From NCBI RefSeq assembly GCF_000407485.1, contig NZ_ASWD01000002.1:868001-932000 (forward strand): DNA of 64,000 nucleotides. Reading direction: 5' to 3'. This DNA comes from Enterococcus pallens ATCC BAA-351 (GTDB lineage: Bacteria > Bacillota > Bacilli > Lactobacillales > Enterococcaceae). The notes below the pieces were generated by a model. The model ran no database searches. It saw only the letters and a program-made list of their open reading frames with translations, and was not told the DNA's origin. A program made the position numbers and the translations under genes. Below, piece after piece: positions 9,077 to 16,316 of the stretch (position 1 is the first letter of the stretch; each line of letters starts with the position of its first letter).

Positions 9077-9551
9077 AGACTTTTTCCTCCAATTCGATTT
9101 CTATTTTTAATAACTCACTAATTTCTTTTACTGATTGACTATTTTCCGCTCGATGAATTAATTGCTCACTTTTGATAACCTTCATGATTTTTTTTAGAAT
9201 TTTCAAATGATTATTAGCATCTTGTAATCCCAAAAAGAAAAGATATTTTACTGGAATTTCATTGTCAGGTTTATCCATTTGATTCATTTGGATATAATTT
9301 GACAAAATTACAATAGCAATAAAATCTTTTTTAACATACTGACTATCACAATGAGGAATACCAACATTATAATTTTCAAGTACTAAACCAGTAGGAAATT
9401 TTTCCTCTCTGCTTATAATTTCTTCTTGATACCCCTCATTGACATACCCCTTTTCATATAGCTGCTGAGACATGAAGCTAAATAGGGCCTCTCGACTAGT
9501 GAAATCTTGCTGAATCCAGACTAATTGTTCACTTGTAATTGCTTTTTTCAT
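9069..9551 (-). CDS. PTS EIIA, fructose/galactitol type
   Basis: 160 residues from the ATG at 9551 (MKKAITSEQ). This start has GGAGG seven bases upstream. An upstream in-frame start at 9596 would lie inside the sigma-54 promoter and has no ribosome site, so I reject it. The type-2 EIIA fold shows the phosphohistidine in VGIPHCDS (about residue 67). It receives phosphate from HPr and feeds EIIB. As first gene of the operon it should also deliver regulatory phosphate to the activator encoded just upstream. Confidence 0.88.
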   Translation of the reverse strand: MKKAITSEQLVWIQQDFTSREALFSFMSQQLYEKGYVNEGYQEEIISREEKFPTGLVLENYNVGIPHCDSQYVKKDFIAIVILSNYIQMNQMDKPDNEIPVKYLFFLGLQDANNHLKILKKIMKVIKSEQLIHRAENSQSVKEISELLKIEIELEEKVYE

Positions 9552-9579
9552 GTACTTTCCTCCTTCACACATTACATAA

Positions 9580-9596
9580 AGCAAAAACCGTGCCAA
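9580..9596 (-). promoter_or_regulatory. sigma-54 (RpoN) -24/-12 promoter of the galactitol-class PTS operon
   Basis: On the minus strand: TTGGCACG, GTTT, TTGCT. This matches the consensus TGGCACG-N4-TTGCW with GG and GC separated by the canonical 10 bases. It lies 29 bases upstream of the EIIA start codon and directly after an activator gene that has a GAFTGA loop. Confidence 0.9.
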
Positions 9597-9605
9597 GGCA
9601 CGGTT
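9583..9605 (-). terminator. palindrome after the activator gene, overlapping the sigma-54 promoter
   Basis: AACCGTGCC-AA-GGCACGGTT is a perfect 9-bp inverted repeat. On the minus strand it is followed by TTTTTG, so it can act as a rho-independent terminator for the activator gene, although the central loop is short. Its downstream arm is the -24 element, and the activator's TAA lies within the upstream arm. Confidence 0.6.
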
Positions 9606-12450
9606 AGATTTGTGTTTTAGTTAGTAAATCATAAATTTGATTTGGTTGTGTCGTATCTCGAAGCTTATTCAAAAAAGCTTTTGACGACACTAATCGATAT
9701 AACTGCTTAATATAAATATCACTATCTTTATTCAAAGCCAATAGAATAACAAACTCAACTTCTCGGTCATTTTCCCACATTATTGGCGTGGTCAATTTTG
9801 TGATGTAAGCGGTTGGTTTTGTGACGAATTCAGAATCTCCATGAGGGATACCAATCCCGCCTTTTAAAAAAGTTGAATTCATTGTTTCTCTTTTATAGAC
9901 ACTCAGTAAAAAATGATCATCGACATAGCCTTTAATGTTAAGCGCCGTTACCATTTCATCAATCAGCTGATTTTTATTTTTATATTGTTGACAAATTTCA
10001 ATTTGATCTTCTTTAATAAATTCGGAAAGGATATTTTTCCTAATTTCAATGTTGATTGAATCCAAGTAACAGACTAAAGCATTGGGAGATTGTGTTAGTA
10101 GATCATTGGCAAAAAAGAATTTTGCATTAGGAAATTTTGGATTCATGGTTCCTACAATGGCAATAATTTCAAACTGTTCTTGGATTTTTGACAGCTCTAT
10201 TAAAATATCGTTCTCTGAAAAAAAACCAGCTGCTAATATATCTATATCAAATCCTTTATTAGCTAAACTTTCATCTAAGAATTCCTTTATCTCCAAGGCT
10301 GCTCCCTGACCAGTCAAACAAACTGTGACTATAACTTTTTGCTTTTGAGTTATTTTAGGAGTTATTAAGGAAATGCCTTTTTCACTGAGTATCTCGTCGT
10401 ATAGCCCCTCCAAAGTAGTATTGGGCAATAACGATTTTCGAACTGATTCTAATACCATTAAGGTGTCCACCCGATCAATCAGCTTAATCGGCGTTGTTAT
10501 CTGTTCACCGATGATTTCTTCTACCCGAATCAACGAGCCCATATCAGCTAAGATAAGGACCCCTTTTCCACAATCTACCTTTTTTATCTGCTCAATAATC
10601 TGATCCAAAATCATCTCAAAAGAATCATTCAAACTCATTTCAATACCCACTGCATGAGAAGTATTTAAGATAGAATTAGCTACATCTACCATACCTTTAG
10701 CAACATGACCATGACTCAAGACTAATACTCCCACAGATTGCTGACTTTTATTCATTTCTTGGGTAAAATTTTGAAGATATAATGAAATATATGAGTTTTC
10801 GTCTTCAGGCAAGGCAATCCCAAAATGCTGATTGATTTTATCCCGAATTTGATCGGCAAACTCTAAGTAAATAGGATTTTTTATTGAATTAATCGATATA
10901 TGATTGATTTCCTCTTCCTGATTCAGTTGACGATTCACCCGTGATTTTAAATGGAGTGCCAATGGAATCACTACTTGTGAATCAATCGTCGGTAATCTTT
11001 TTTGTACCATTTGAATACATCTGTCAGTTATATCAAGAATATCTTTTCCAATAACACTTTCCACTATGTTTTGATGTAGGTTATCTTTTTGAATTTTTGA
11101 GATAAAACGGCTGAATTTTTCATCGATCTCTTGATTGATAATTTGACTGATTTCTTCTTTGGAATTTCCTTGAAGAATTAGTTTATGATAATTTTCTTCT
11201 ATATAGTCATAAATAGAATAAAGAGATAAATTACCTTTTTCACTAGTCTTCTCCTGATTTTCATCAATTACTAAATCGTTTATAGCACTCTCAAAAAAAT
11301 CGGTTGGCTTAAACGACTGATTTACCATAGGCAATGCCAAATTATGATTATCAATATGGACGACTGCTTGATTATCAATACTTGCTTTTAAAAATGCCCG
11401 GGCGCAAGTTGCCTGAATATCAGATTTCAATTGTCCAACATTTCCCGGACAATCATAGGTAAGCAGATTTTTAATCACTTCTTTTTTTATATGAATAGGT
11501 TTTCCAATTCGTTGACTTTCTGCTTCAAAAAACTTCTTCAATAGGATAAATTTTTCATCTAGCGGTCTTTCAGAAAATTTCGGTAGCATTATACTAATTG
11601 GAATCCGTCTTCTAAAAGTTAGCAACAAAGAATTCTCAGGTTCTTCTGTAGTTGCCGCAATTATTAATACATTGGCTTTTCGAGTTAACTCCGTTTCTCC
11701 TAATCTCCGATACATTTTCTTATCAAACAAGGTAAACAAAATTTCTTGTCCTTCAGGTGGTAAACGATGGACTTCGTCTAAAAAAAGAATACCTCCATTA
11801 CTAATTTCAACTAATCCTTTTCTACTTTCATTTGCTCCAGTAAACGCACCTTTTGTATGACCAAATAGCTGAGAAAGTAAAAACTGTGGGTTTTCAGCAT
11901 AGTCCGCACAGTTGAATACATGATAAGGACTTGATTTAGAAAAGATCTGTTTCTCTTTTCCAAATTCATACATTTTTTGTGCTAAGAAACTCTTTCCAGT
12001 ACCAGAAGGCCCTAATATCAGAGTATGAAGCCCGAAAGGTGGATACAAAACAGCCGCTTTTGCTTGATTAATTACATTTCTTAAACTTCCCTGAGCACCG
12101 ATAATTTCTGCCATTGTATCTTTTGGTGCATGACTAGTAAGTTCTGTCGAAAGTGATTCCTCTATAGCGTTACGAATGCTTTTAATTGTTGTACGGCTTG
12201 CTTCAATTCCCACCTCATTGACTAATGAAGTCAGTTTGCGGTCGGATAATTGTGGATCTGTTTTAAGCAATTTAGCGATCTGTTCTTCAATCGTTTTCCG
12301 CTTTCGTAAACGAGAATCGGGTATCTCATGTTTAAGACGGATTTTTGTTACCGTATCCCTAGCAGTATTTAGCTTTAATGCGATTTGTTCATCAGTCAAA
12401 GGATGATTTATATCCTCTGCTTTTATAATATCTAGAATGTCATCTATCAT
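9604..12450 (-). CDS. LevR-like sigma-54-dependent PTS regulator with a C-terminal EIIA domain
   Basis: 948 residues from ATG 12450 (AAAGGG eight bases upstream); GTG 12459 is the alternative. Domains in order: two N-terminal HTH-like segments (about 1-95); AAA+ sigma-54 interaction domain with Walker A GPSGTGKS (about 150), the RpoN-contact loop GAFTGAN (about 207) and Walker B GGILFLDEVH (about 225); one PRD with a candidate His in PLALHLKSR (about 500); mannose-type EIIA (LSHGHVAKG, about 585); an EIIB-like domain with Cys in TVCLTGQG (about 710); and a type-2 EIIA with GIPHGDS (about 870). Classical LevR ends in a second PRD. Phosphorylation by HPr and the EIIs should set its activity. 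It sits directly upstream of the operon it should control. Confidence 0.9.
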   Translation of the reverse strand: MIDDILDIIKAEDINHPLTDEQIALKLNTARDTVTKIRLKHEIPDSRLRKRKTIEEQIAKLLKTDPQLSDRKLTSLVNEVGIEASRTTIKSIRNAIEESLSTELTSHAPKDTMAEIIGAQGSLRNVINQAKAAVLYPPFGLHTLILGPSGTGKSFLAQKMYEFGKEKQIFSKSSPYHVFNCADYAENPQFLLSQLFGHTKGAFTGANESRKGLVEISNGGILFLDEVHRLPPEGQEILFTLFDKKMYRRLGETELTRKANVLIIAATTEEPENSLLLTFRRRIPISIMLPKFSERPLDEKFILLKKFFEAESQRIGKPIHIKKEVIKNLLTYDCPGNVGQLKSDIQATCARAFLKASIDNQAVVHIDNHNLALPMVNQSFKPTDFFESAINDLVIDENQEKTSEKGNLSLYSIYDYIEENYHKLILQGNSKEEISQIINQEIDEKFSRFISKIQKDNLHQNIVESVIGKDILDITDRCIQMVQKRLPTIDSQVVIPLALHLKSRVNRQLNQEEEINHISINSIKNPIYLEFADQIRDKINQHFGIALPEDENSYISLYLQNFTQEMNKSQQSVGVLVLSHGHVAKGMVDVANSILNTSHAVGIEMSLNDSFEMILDQIIEQIKKVDCGKGVLILADMGSLIRVEEIIGEQITTPIKLIDRVDTLMVLESVRKSLLPNTTLEGLYDEILSEKGISLITPKITQKQKVIVTVCLTGQGAALEIKEFLDESLANKGFDIDILAAGFFSENDILIELSKIQEQFEIIAIVGTMNPKFPNAKFFFANDLLTQSPNALVCYLDSINIEIRKNILSEFIKEDQIEICQQYKNKNQLIDEMVTALNIKGYVDDHFLLSVYKRETMNSTFLKGGIGIPHGDSEFVTKPTAYITKLTTPIMWENDREVEFVILLALNKDSDIYIKQLYRLVSSKAFLNKLRDTTQPNQIYDLLTKTQI

Positions 12451-12459
12451 ATATTCCAC

Positions 12460-12947
12460 CCTTTAATTGATTTATTTCCTTCTTATCAAGACTTCAAACA
12501 CTCTAATAATATATCATCCCTACTAGATCAGTTTTTTTTAATATGACTCTTCTTCAACAGCTCAAGCATTCTATTATTGTATCTATTCTACTTTAGGTCG
12601 GTCAAACATTGATTCACTTATTTTGATTAAATTGGTATTTGTTCAATGAGATAAACGATTAATGAAATCAGGACACTTATAGACTATCGTTGATTCTCAG
12701 GCTTAGGATTCACGAACTCGGTTTTGTATTTCTCAACTTTTAGTAAGGATTATTATGTTCGATGTTTTGCTCAAACGACACTTTTAAGAAATCTCTTTCT
12801 ATATTTTGAAACAAGCTGTCAAAGTCGGTTTCATAGCGGATGGGGATCATTTATAAGGATGCTACGCATATCAAACAAATATAGATTTACAAAGCGCTAA
12901 GAAATTCATCTAAAGAGTATGTTCTAGTAGTTTTCTTAATTAATTTA
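12460..12947. other. intergenic interval, no gene supported
   Basis: AT-rich. The minus strand has a short frame of about 36 codons near 12740-12850 (beginning MIPIRYETDFD) without a good ribosome site, and I do not recognise it. The promoter of the activator gene should lie near 12470-12620 but no clear box stands out. Confidence 0.4.
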
Positions 12948-13382
12948 CTATTTTCGAGATTTATTTGAATGAAGAATATCATTTGCTTTATCTGCAATAG
13001 CTTCTGTTAAAAGAACTGAAAAATTCATGCCTGCTCGTTTTCCTAAAGTATCTGCCCATTTAGGAATAGTCAACGTTTTCTTAACCAGTTCAGTATCTTT
13101 TAAATACTTTGCAACGTTCACTCGAATGAATGTAGTAAAGGAATCATTCTCAACTTTTATTTCATTAATTGGTGTTGGTTTTGGTAAAGGATCTTCATGC
13201 TCAATATAATCAGCTAAGACTATTCCAAGTACCTCTTCTGCCATTGCAATCCCATACGAAATGTCCTCTTCATTGATTCCTGTATATGCGCCTTGAATAT
13301 CAGGGAATGTAATAAAATATCCGCCACCTTCTTCTGGTTGAAATACAGCTGGATAAGTTTTAGCTAAAGGTTCACTCAACAC
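12948..13382 (-). CDS. hicB: HicB-family antitoxin
   Basis: 144 residues. The N-terminal half is the partial RNase-H-like HicB fold (YPAVFQPEEGGGYFITFPDIQGAYT). The C-terminal half (about 90-135) is a DNA-binding tail with RVNVAKYLKDTELVKKTLTI and KRAGMNFSVLLTEAI, typical of the larger HicB proteins. HicB neutralises the RNase HicA and represses the hicAB promoter. The partner gene just upstream is broken, so this is an orphan antitoxin. The start context (GGACTGAGTGAAGTG) is modest; a start a few codons further in is possible. Confidence 0.85.
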   Translation of the reverse strand: MLSEPLAKTYPAVFQPEEGGGYFITFPDIQGAYTGINEEDISYGIAMAEEVLGIVLADYIEHEDPLPKPTPINEIKVENDSFTTFIRVNVAKYLKDTELVKKTLTIPKWADTLGKRAGMNFSVLLTEAIADKANDILHSNKSRK

Positions 13383-13416
13383 TTCACTCAGTCCTTTCTT
13401 TTAATTAGACACAGGA

Positions 13417-13574
13417 TTATTTCAATCCCGCGTCCTTCAAAATTTGTTGCTCAAGTCTTCGGTTGATATCTTAATTGCCCTCCTTATAAATATAATGATG
13501 AGAACCCTCTTACATACGCTCAATCCAACCATTTTTTTCAATAACTTCAGGATCTGTTTTCCTGCAAGTAGCAT
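13417..13574 (-). pseudogene. hicA: decayed hicA toxin gene
   Basis: Across three frames the minus strand spells a HicA protein: M-L-L-A-GKQILKLLKK, then NGWIERM-stop-EGSHHYIYKEGN-stop, then RLEQQILKDAGLK-stop. The catalytic GSHHY histidine motif is still legible. At least two frameshifts and two in-frame stops are present. The order hicA-hicB and the 34-bp spacing to hicB are normal for the module. Confidence 0.75.
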
Positions 13575-13743
13575 GTGCACTATAGCTCTTTACGATTTTA
13601 TCTTAGTACGTATCAATACGTGTGTAAAGGTTATCATTATTCTTCAGTGGCTTTTTAATCGATCTTGCTACTTCCTGTCTCTCATATTATTCAAACAGAC
13701 TTTTTAATTTTTCTTTCAGGCGCCAGACTTTGCGCAATAAAAA

Positions 13744-13766
13744 AAGCCAACAACATTTTGCTGGCT
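13744..13766 (-). terminator. duplicated aldolase terminator
   Basis: Stem AGCCA...TGGCT followed on the minus strand by a T run; it corresponds to the terminator at 31637-31666. Confidence 0.6.
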
Positions 13767-13779
13767 TGTTGATTGAAAA

Positions 13780-13973
13780 TCAATCATTCAACTCTTTGAT
13801 TTTTTCAATAGTTTTCTTTTGGACAGAATTTTTTGCACTGGTTAAGACCGCAATTAGATTCGCTTCTTGATGATTTTCATCGTAAGCATGACCAATACTT
13901 TGAATATAGCTCTGCCGCAATTCGCTGACTACATTGATTTGTAGTCTTTCATTTTCTGCAGCTGCTCGGAAGC
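13780..13973 (-). pseudogene. 3' fragment of a class II fructose-bisphosphate aldolase gene
   Basis: The C-terminal residues (SELRQSYIQSIGHAYDENHQ ... KELND) are nearly identical to the intact aldolase at 31680-32513. Upstream of NVVSEL a 10-bp deletion relative to that copy puts the gene out of frame, and the remaining 220 codons are absent. It is a truncated duplicate and not a functional enzyme. The short open frame that continues to 14007 is a chance extension into foreign sequence. Confidence 0.85.
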
Positions 13974-14237
13974 AAACTCTGACCGGATCGTCTTTCTTTT
14001 TTCCCAATTGGAAATGGTCTTTTTGAGAAAAATATTTTTCTTCAGCTAGTCTTATGTCAGCTTATATTTGATTTACTTGCTGATAGCTGTCTAACTGCTT
14101 TCTATTTATTTTCACCTATTAAAAAGTTTTTATCCCTTAACGATTTACCCTTCTACTCCATATCATCTTTATTCAATTAAGATTTTGGTTGTGTATATTG
14201 ATACCTTGCTATAATGATAGAAAGGAGCTGATGACAC

Positions 14238-14402
14238 ATGGAAAATACTGAACAGGCGATGTCAGCTCGTACGAATCGCCATGAATTTGAACTAGCAAAA
14301 AAGAAACTCTTTTCCTAACTTGAAAAAGGTGCAAAAGTTAGGCGGGAGCAAAACTCCATTACGCTTAAACATCTTAAGGAATAAATGAGTGTAAAATTAT
14401 AA
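14238..14402 (+). pseudogene. broken antitoxin gene (left copy)
   Basis: Same start and upstream region as the 54-residue protein at 38586, but codon 27 is TAA (14316-14318) and a second stop follows near the end (AAGGAATAA). Only 26 residues could be made. Confidence 0.85.
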
Positions 14403-14690
14403 GTTGTATCTATCATCTCAAATCAGTAATGATTTGAGCGATAGTATCGGCTATATGCACGACAACGGACATATAGTGCTACAATAAACCCCATTTCCAA
14501 TCGAATCTATACAACAATCAGCAGCCTCAATAACACACCTCTAGTAGGTGCATCGCTACAAACAAAAGTACAGATCATACAGCCTATCGGGTTATTATTG
14601 TGAAGTCATATAGAATCTTTTATAAATTGATTAAAGACACAATATACGTTGACCGAATTCTTTCTGAAAAAAAGATTATCAAAAAAATGA
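14389..14690 (+). pseudogene. broken ParE/RelE-type toxin gene (left copy)
   Basis: Corresponds to the toxin reading at 38737-39050. The GTG start is followed at once by TAA and several further stops and shifts are present. The conserved ending (DTIYVDRILSEK) can still be read before homology stops at about 14690. Confidence 0.75.
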
Positions 14691-14696
14691 TTGCCT

Positions 14697-14857
14697 AAAG
14701 TTTGTAATGAATTGCAGTAGTTTGGCGGATAATCCATGATCACTTCTGATTCCTCTGACTTTTCATCAATCAACTGTTAACAACCTAGCTGCATTTCTTT
14801 TGGTACCTGTTCATTTACTCTTCTCGTGATGCAGCAATTTTCTCGCGTATCAAACAC
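14697..14857 (-). pseudogene. remnant of a DUF960-family gene
   Basis: Behind GGAGGAATAAGTA a GTG start opens the frame VFDTRENCCITRRVNEQVPKE, then MQLGC, stop, QLIDEKSEE and MDYPPNY. This resembles the start of DUF960 proteins (MFDT...Y.TRGV...VP.ELQ..LW.LIDE...DYLQ). There is an in-frame stop, and the gene ends where the toxin-antitoxin repeat begins. Function of DUF960 is unknown. The match is by eye only. Confidence 0.5.
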
Positions 14858-14875
14858 TACTTATTCCTCCTTAAA

Positions 14876-14912
14876 CATAAAAAACAACCCAACCATCATT
14901 ACGATGATTGGG
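14876..14912 (-). terminator. rho-independent terminator of the 15-18 kb operon
   Basis: Stem CCCAACCATCAT / ATGATTGGG with one bulge, followed on the minus strand by a T-rich tract. It lies 80 bp after the stop of the PPC-domain gene. Confidence 0.7.
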
Positions 14913-14991
14913 CCTCATGATAATAATATATATAGATTAGAATCTTGACGGAGATTTCCAAAGCTTTTTATTGAACACCTATCAAGTAGTC

Positions 14992-15429
14992 TTATTCTTT
15001 TACATCTAAATGTTCTGGACCCCAATCAGTTGGAACACGAACCAACTCTATATTTTTGTGTTCATAAATAACCACTTCACCGACATAACATACTGCACAG
15101 CCATCTTCTAAATGACCTGCAAAGGTCTCTTTCCCTTGTGAGATGACCATGTGGATATGCGGCTCGCCATCAGCGATAACCCCTGTCATTGAAGCTAGCT
15201 CTAATGGTGCATCTTTCCATTCTGGGAAAATATTTCCTGCTGGAAACTCGCCTGTTGTTGTCACCATATGCATCTTAGCATCTGAAAAAGTCCCATAACC
15301 ACACATTAAAGTTGCATTTTTGATGTCTAGATCTTTGATGGTTTGCTTGATTGACTCAAGCATTAGCTCTCCTTTATCTAGCCTAAGAATAATTACTCGT
15401 CCACCGATTTCACCTGTAAATTGTTTCAT
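14992..15429 (-). CDS. PPC (DUF296)-domain protein
   Basis: 145 residues, almost all one PPC/DUF296 domain, the fold also attached to plant AT-hook proteins but free-standing in bacteria. Conserved features are an N-terminal GEIGGRVIILRLDKGE, ATLMCGYGTFSDA, the His pair in EPHIHMVIS (about 98) that can bind a metal, and GHLEDGCAVCYVGEV near the end. Bacterial members form trimers; their role is unknown. It is the last gene of an operon with an aldolase, a 2-hydroxyacid dehydrogenase and a HAD phosphatase (22 bp after the aldolase), so a part in handling the same sugar-derived metabolite is plausible. Confidence 0.82.
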   Translation of the reverse strand: MKQFTGEIGGRVIILRLDKGELMLESIKQTIKDLDIKNATLMCGYGTFSDAKMHMVTTTGEFPAGNIFPEWKDAPLELASMTGVIADGEPHIHMVISQGKETFAGHLEDGCAVCYVGEVVIYEHKNIELVRVPTDWGPEHLDVKE

Positions 15430-15451
15430 TTTCTATTCCTCCATTTTCTAA

Positions 15452-16273
15452 TTAAACTTTACCAGCTGATCCAAACATTACCATGTAGCGTTTCAGTTCT
15501 TCTTTGTATGCTTCATAGAAGAATGGCAGCGTATCATGTGGGGCATGAACTGTACTATTTAAAACGGCATCGCGGCCTTTTTGCATCACATCTGTTCCAA
15601 TATTTACTTTACAAATACCTTCACGACAAGCGCGAGCTAAGTTTTCGTCTCCAGAACCTGAACCACCATGTAAAACTAATGGGATATCGACTGCTTCAGT
15701 TAATTCATGCAATAAATCAAAATCAATATACGGAGTTCCTTTGTAAGCACCATGAATGGTTCCGATAGCTACTGCCAAACAATCTACGCCTGTTTGTTTT
15801 ACATACTCTTTTGCTTCTGATGGGACAGTCAAAGCGCGTTGATCCTCATCATCCTTATCACTATAGCCAACATGTCCTAATTCACCTTCAACGGTAACAC
15901 CGCAAGCATGGGCCACTTTGACAATTTCAGCTACCTGAGCCACATTATCCTCAAAAGGCAATGTTGAACGGTCTGCCATAACGGATGTAAAACCGGCTTG
16001 GATGGCACACATTGCATGGTCATAACAGGCTCCATGGTCCTGATTTAATGCAACTGGAACAGTAGCTTCTAAAGCAAGGTCACGACACATCCGAGCAAAG
16101 AACTTGATATCTGGATGGGCCCGATAGTTTAAATTGATGATAACTGGCGAACGTGTTTCCTCAGCGGCATCGATGGACGCTCGCAAAGTAATCTCATCTT
16201 TATTACTTGGCGCGCATACAGCATACTTCCCTTTTTGTGCTTCTTTCAATAATTCTCCCATTGTGACTAACAT
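15452..16273 (-). CDS. Class II ketose-bisphosphate aldolase family protein
   Basis: 273 residues, FbaA/GatY/KbaY family TIM barrel. Zinc ligands are visible in LNQDHGACY (about 82), GTIHGAYK (about 173) and LHGGSG (about 204); phosphate is bound by KVNIGTD (about 225). It cleaves a ketose (bis)phosphate into DHAP (or a relative) and an aldehyde. It is distinct from the aldolase at 31680: the glycine/serine-rich loops and C-terminus differ. ATG 16273 follows TAGGAGGAAATAAAT. The neighbours suggest a dedicated catabolic step, but the substrate cannot be read from the sequence. Confidence 0.88.
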   Translation of the reverse strand: MLVTMGELLKEAQKGKYAVCAPSNKDEITLRASIDAAEETRSPVIINLNYRAHPDIKFFARMCRDLALEATVPVALNQDHGACYDHAMCAIQAGFTSVMADRSTLPFEDNVAQVAEIVKVAHACGVTVEGELGHVGYSDKDDEDQRALTVPSEAKEYVKQTGVDCLAVAIGTIHGAYKGTPYIDFDLLHELTEAVDIPLVLHGGSGSGDENLARACREGICKVNIGTDVMQKGRDAVLNSTVHAPHDTLPFFYEAYKEELKRYMVMFGSAGKV

Positions 16274-16316
16274 ATTTATTTCCTCCTATTTCATATTTTT
16301 AAACTGTTCGGTGTTC

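Larger units (their letters stand above)
13640..13973. repeat. partial direct copy of the class II aldolase gene end (left copy)
   Basis: About 330 bp that match 31540-31890 in the same orientation at roughly 90 percent identity, including downstream flank, terminator and the last 60 or so codons of the aldolase gene. The match stops abruptly at about 13973, close to where the toxin-antitoxin repeat begins. Confidence 0.85.
13988..14690. repeat. 0.7-kb direct repeat, left copy (decayed toxin-antitoxin module)
   Basis: Matches 38340-39033 in the same orientation over about 700 bp with many substitutions and small gaps. Shared landmarks are TTTCCCAATTG near the start, the promoter region GTGCTATAATGATAGAAAGGAGCTG, the antitoxin start, and GACACAATATACGTTGACC near the end. 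The two copies bracket the carbohydrate island. Confidence 0.88.

Noticed and set aside
9552-9596. Longer start for the EIIA protein
   Set aside because: It would put the start codon inside the sigma-54 promoter, and it has no ribosome site; ATG 9551 has GGAGG.
12740-12850. Minus-strand 36-codon frame beginning MIPIRYETDFD
   Set aside because: No ribosome site and no recognisable family; too weak to call.
13974-14007. 75-residue protein from 14007 to 13780 as a real gene
   Set aside because: It is a chance start in foreign sequence fused to an aldolase fragment that is out of frame after a 10-bp deletion.
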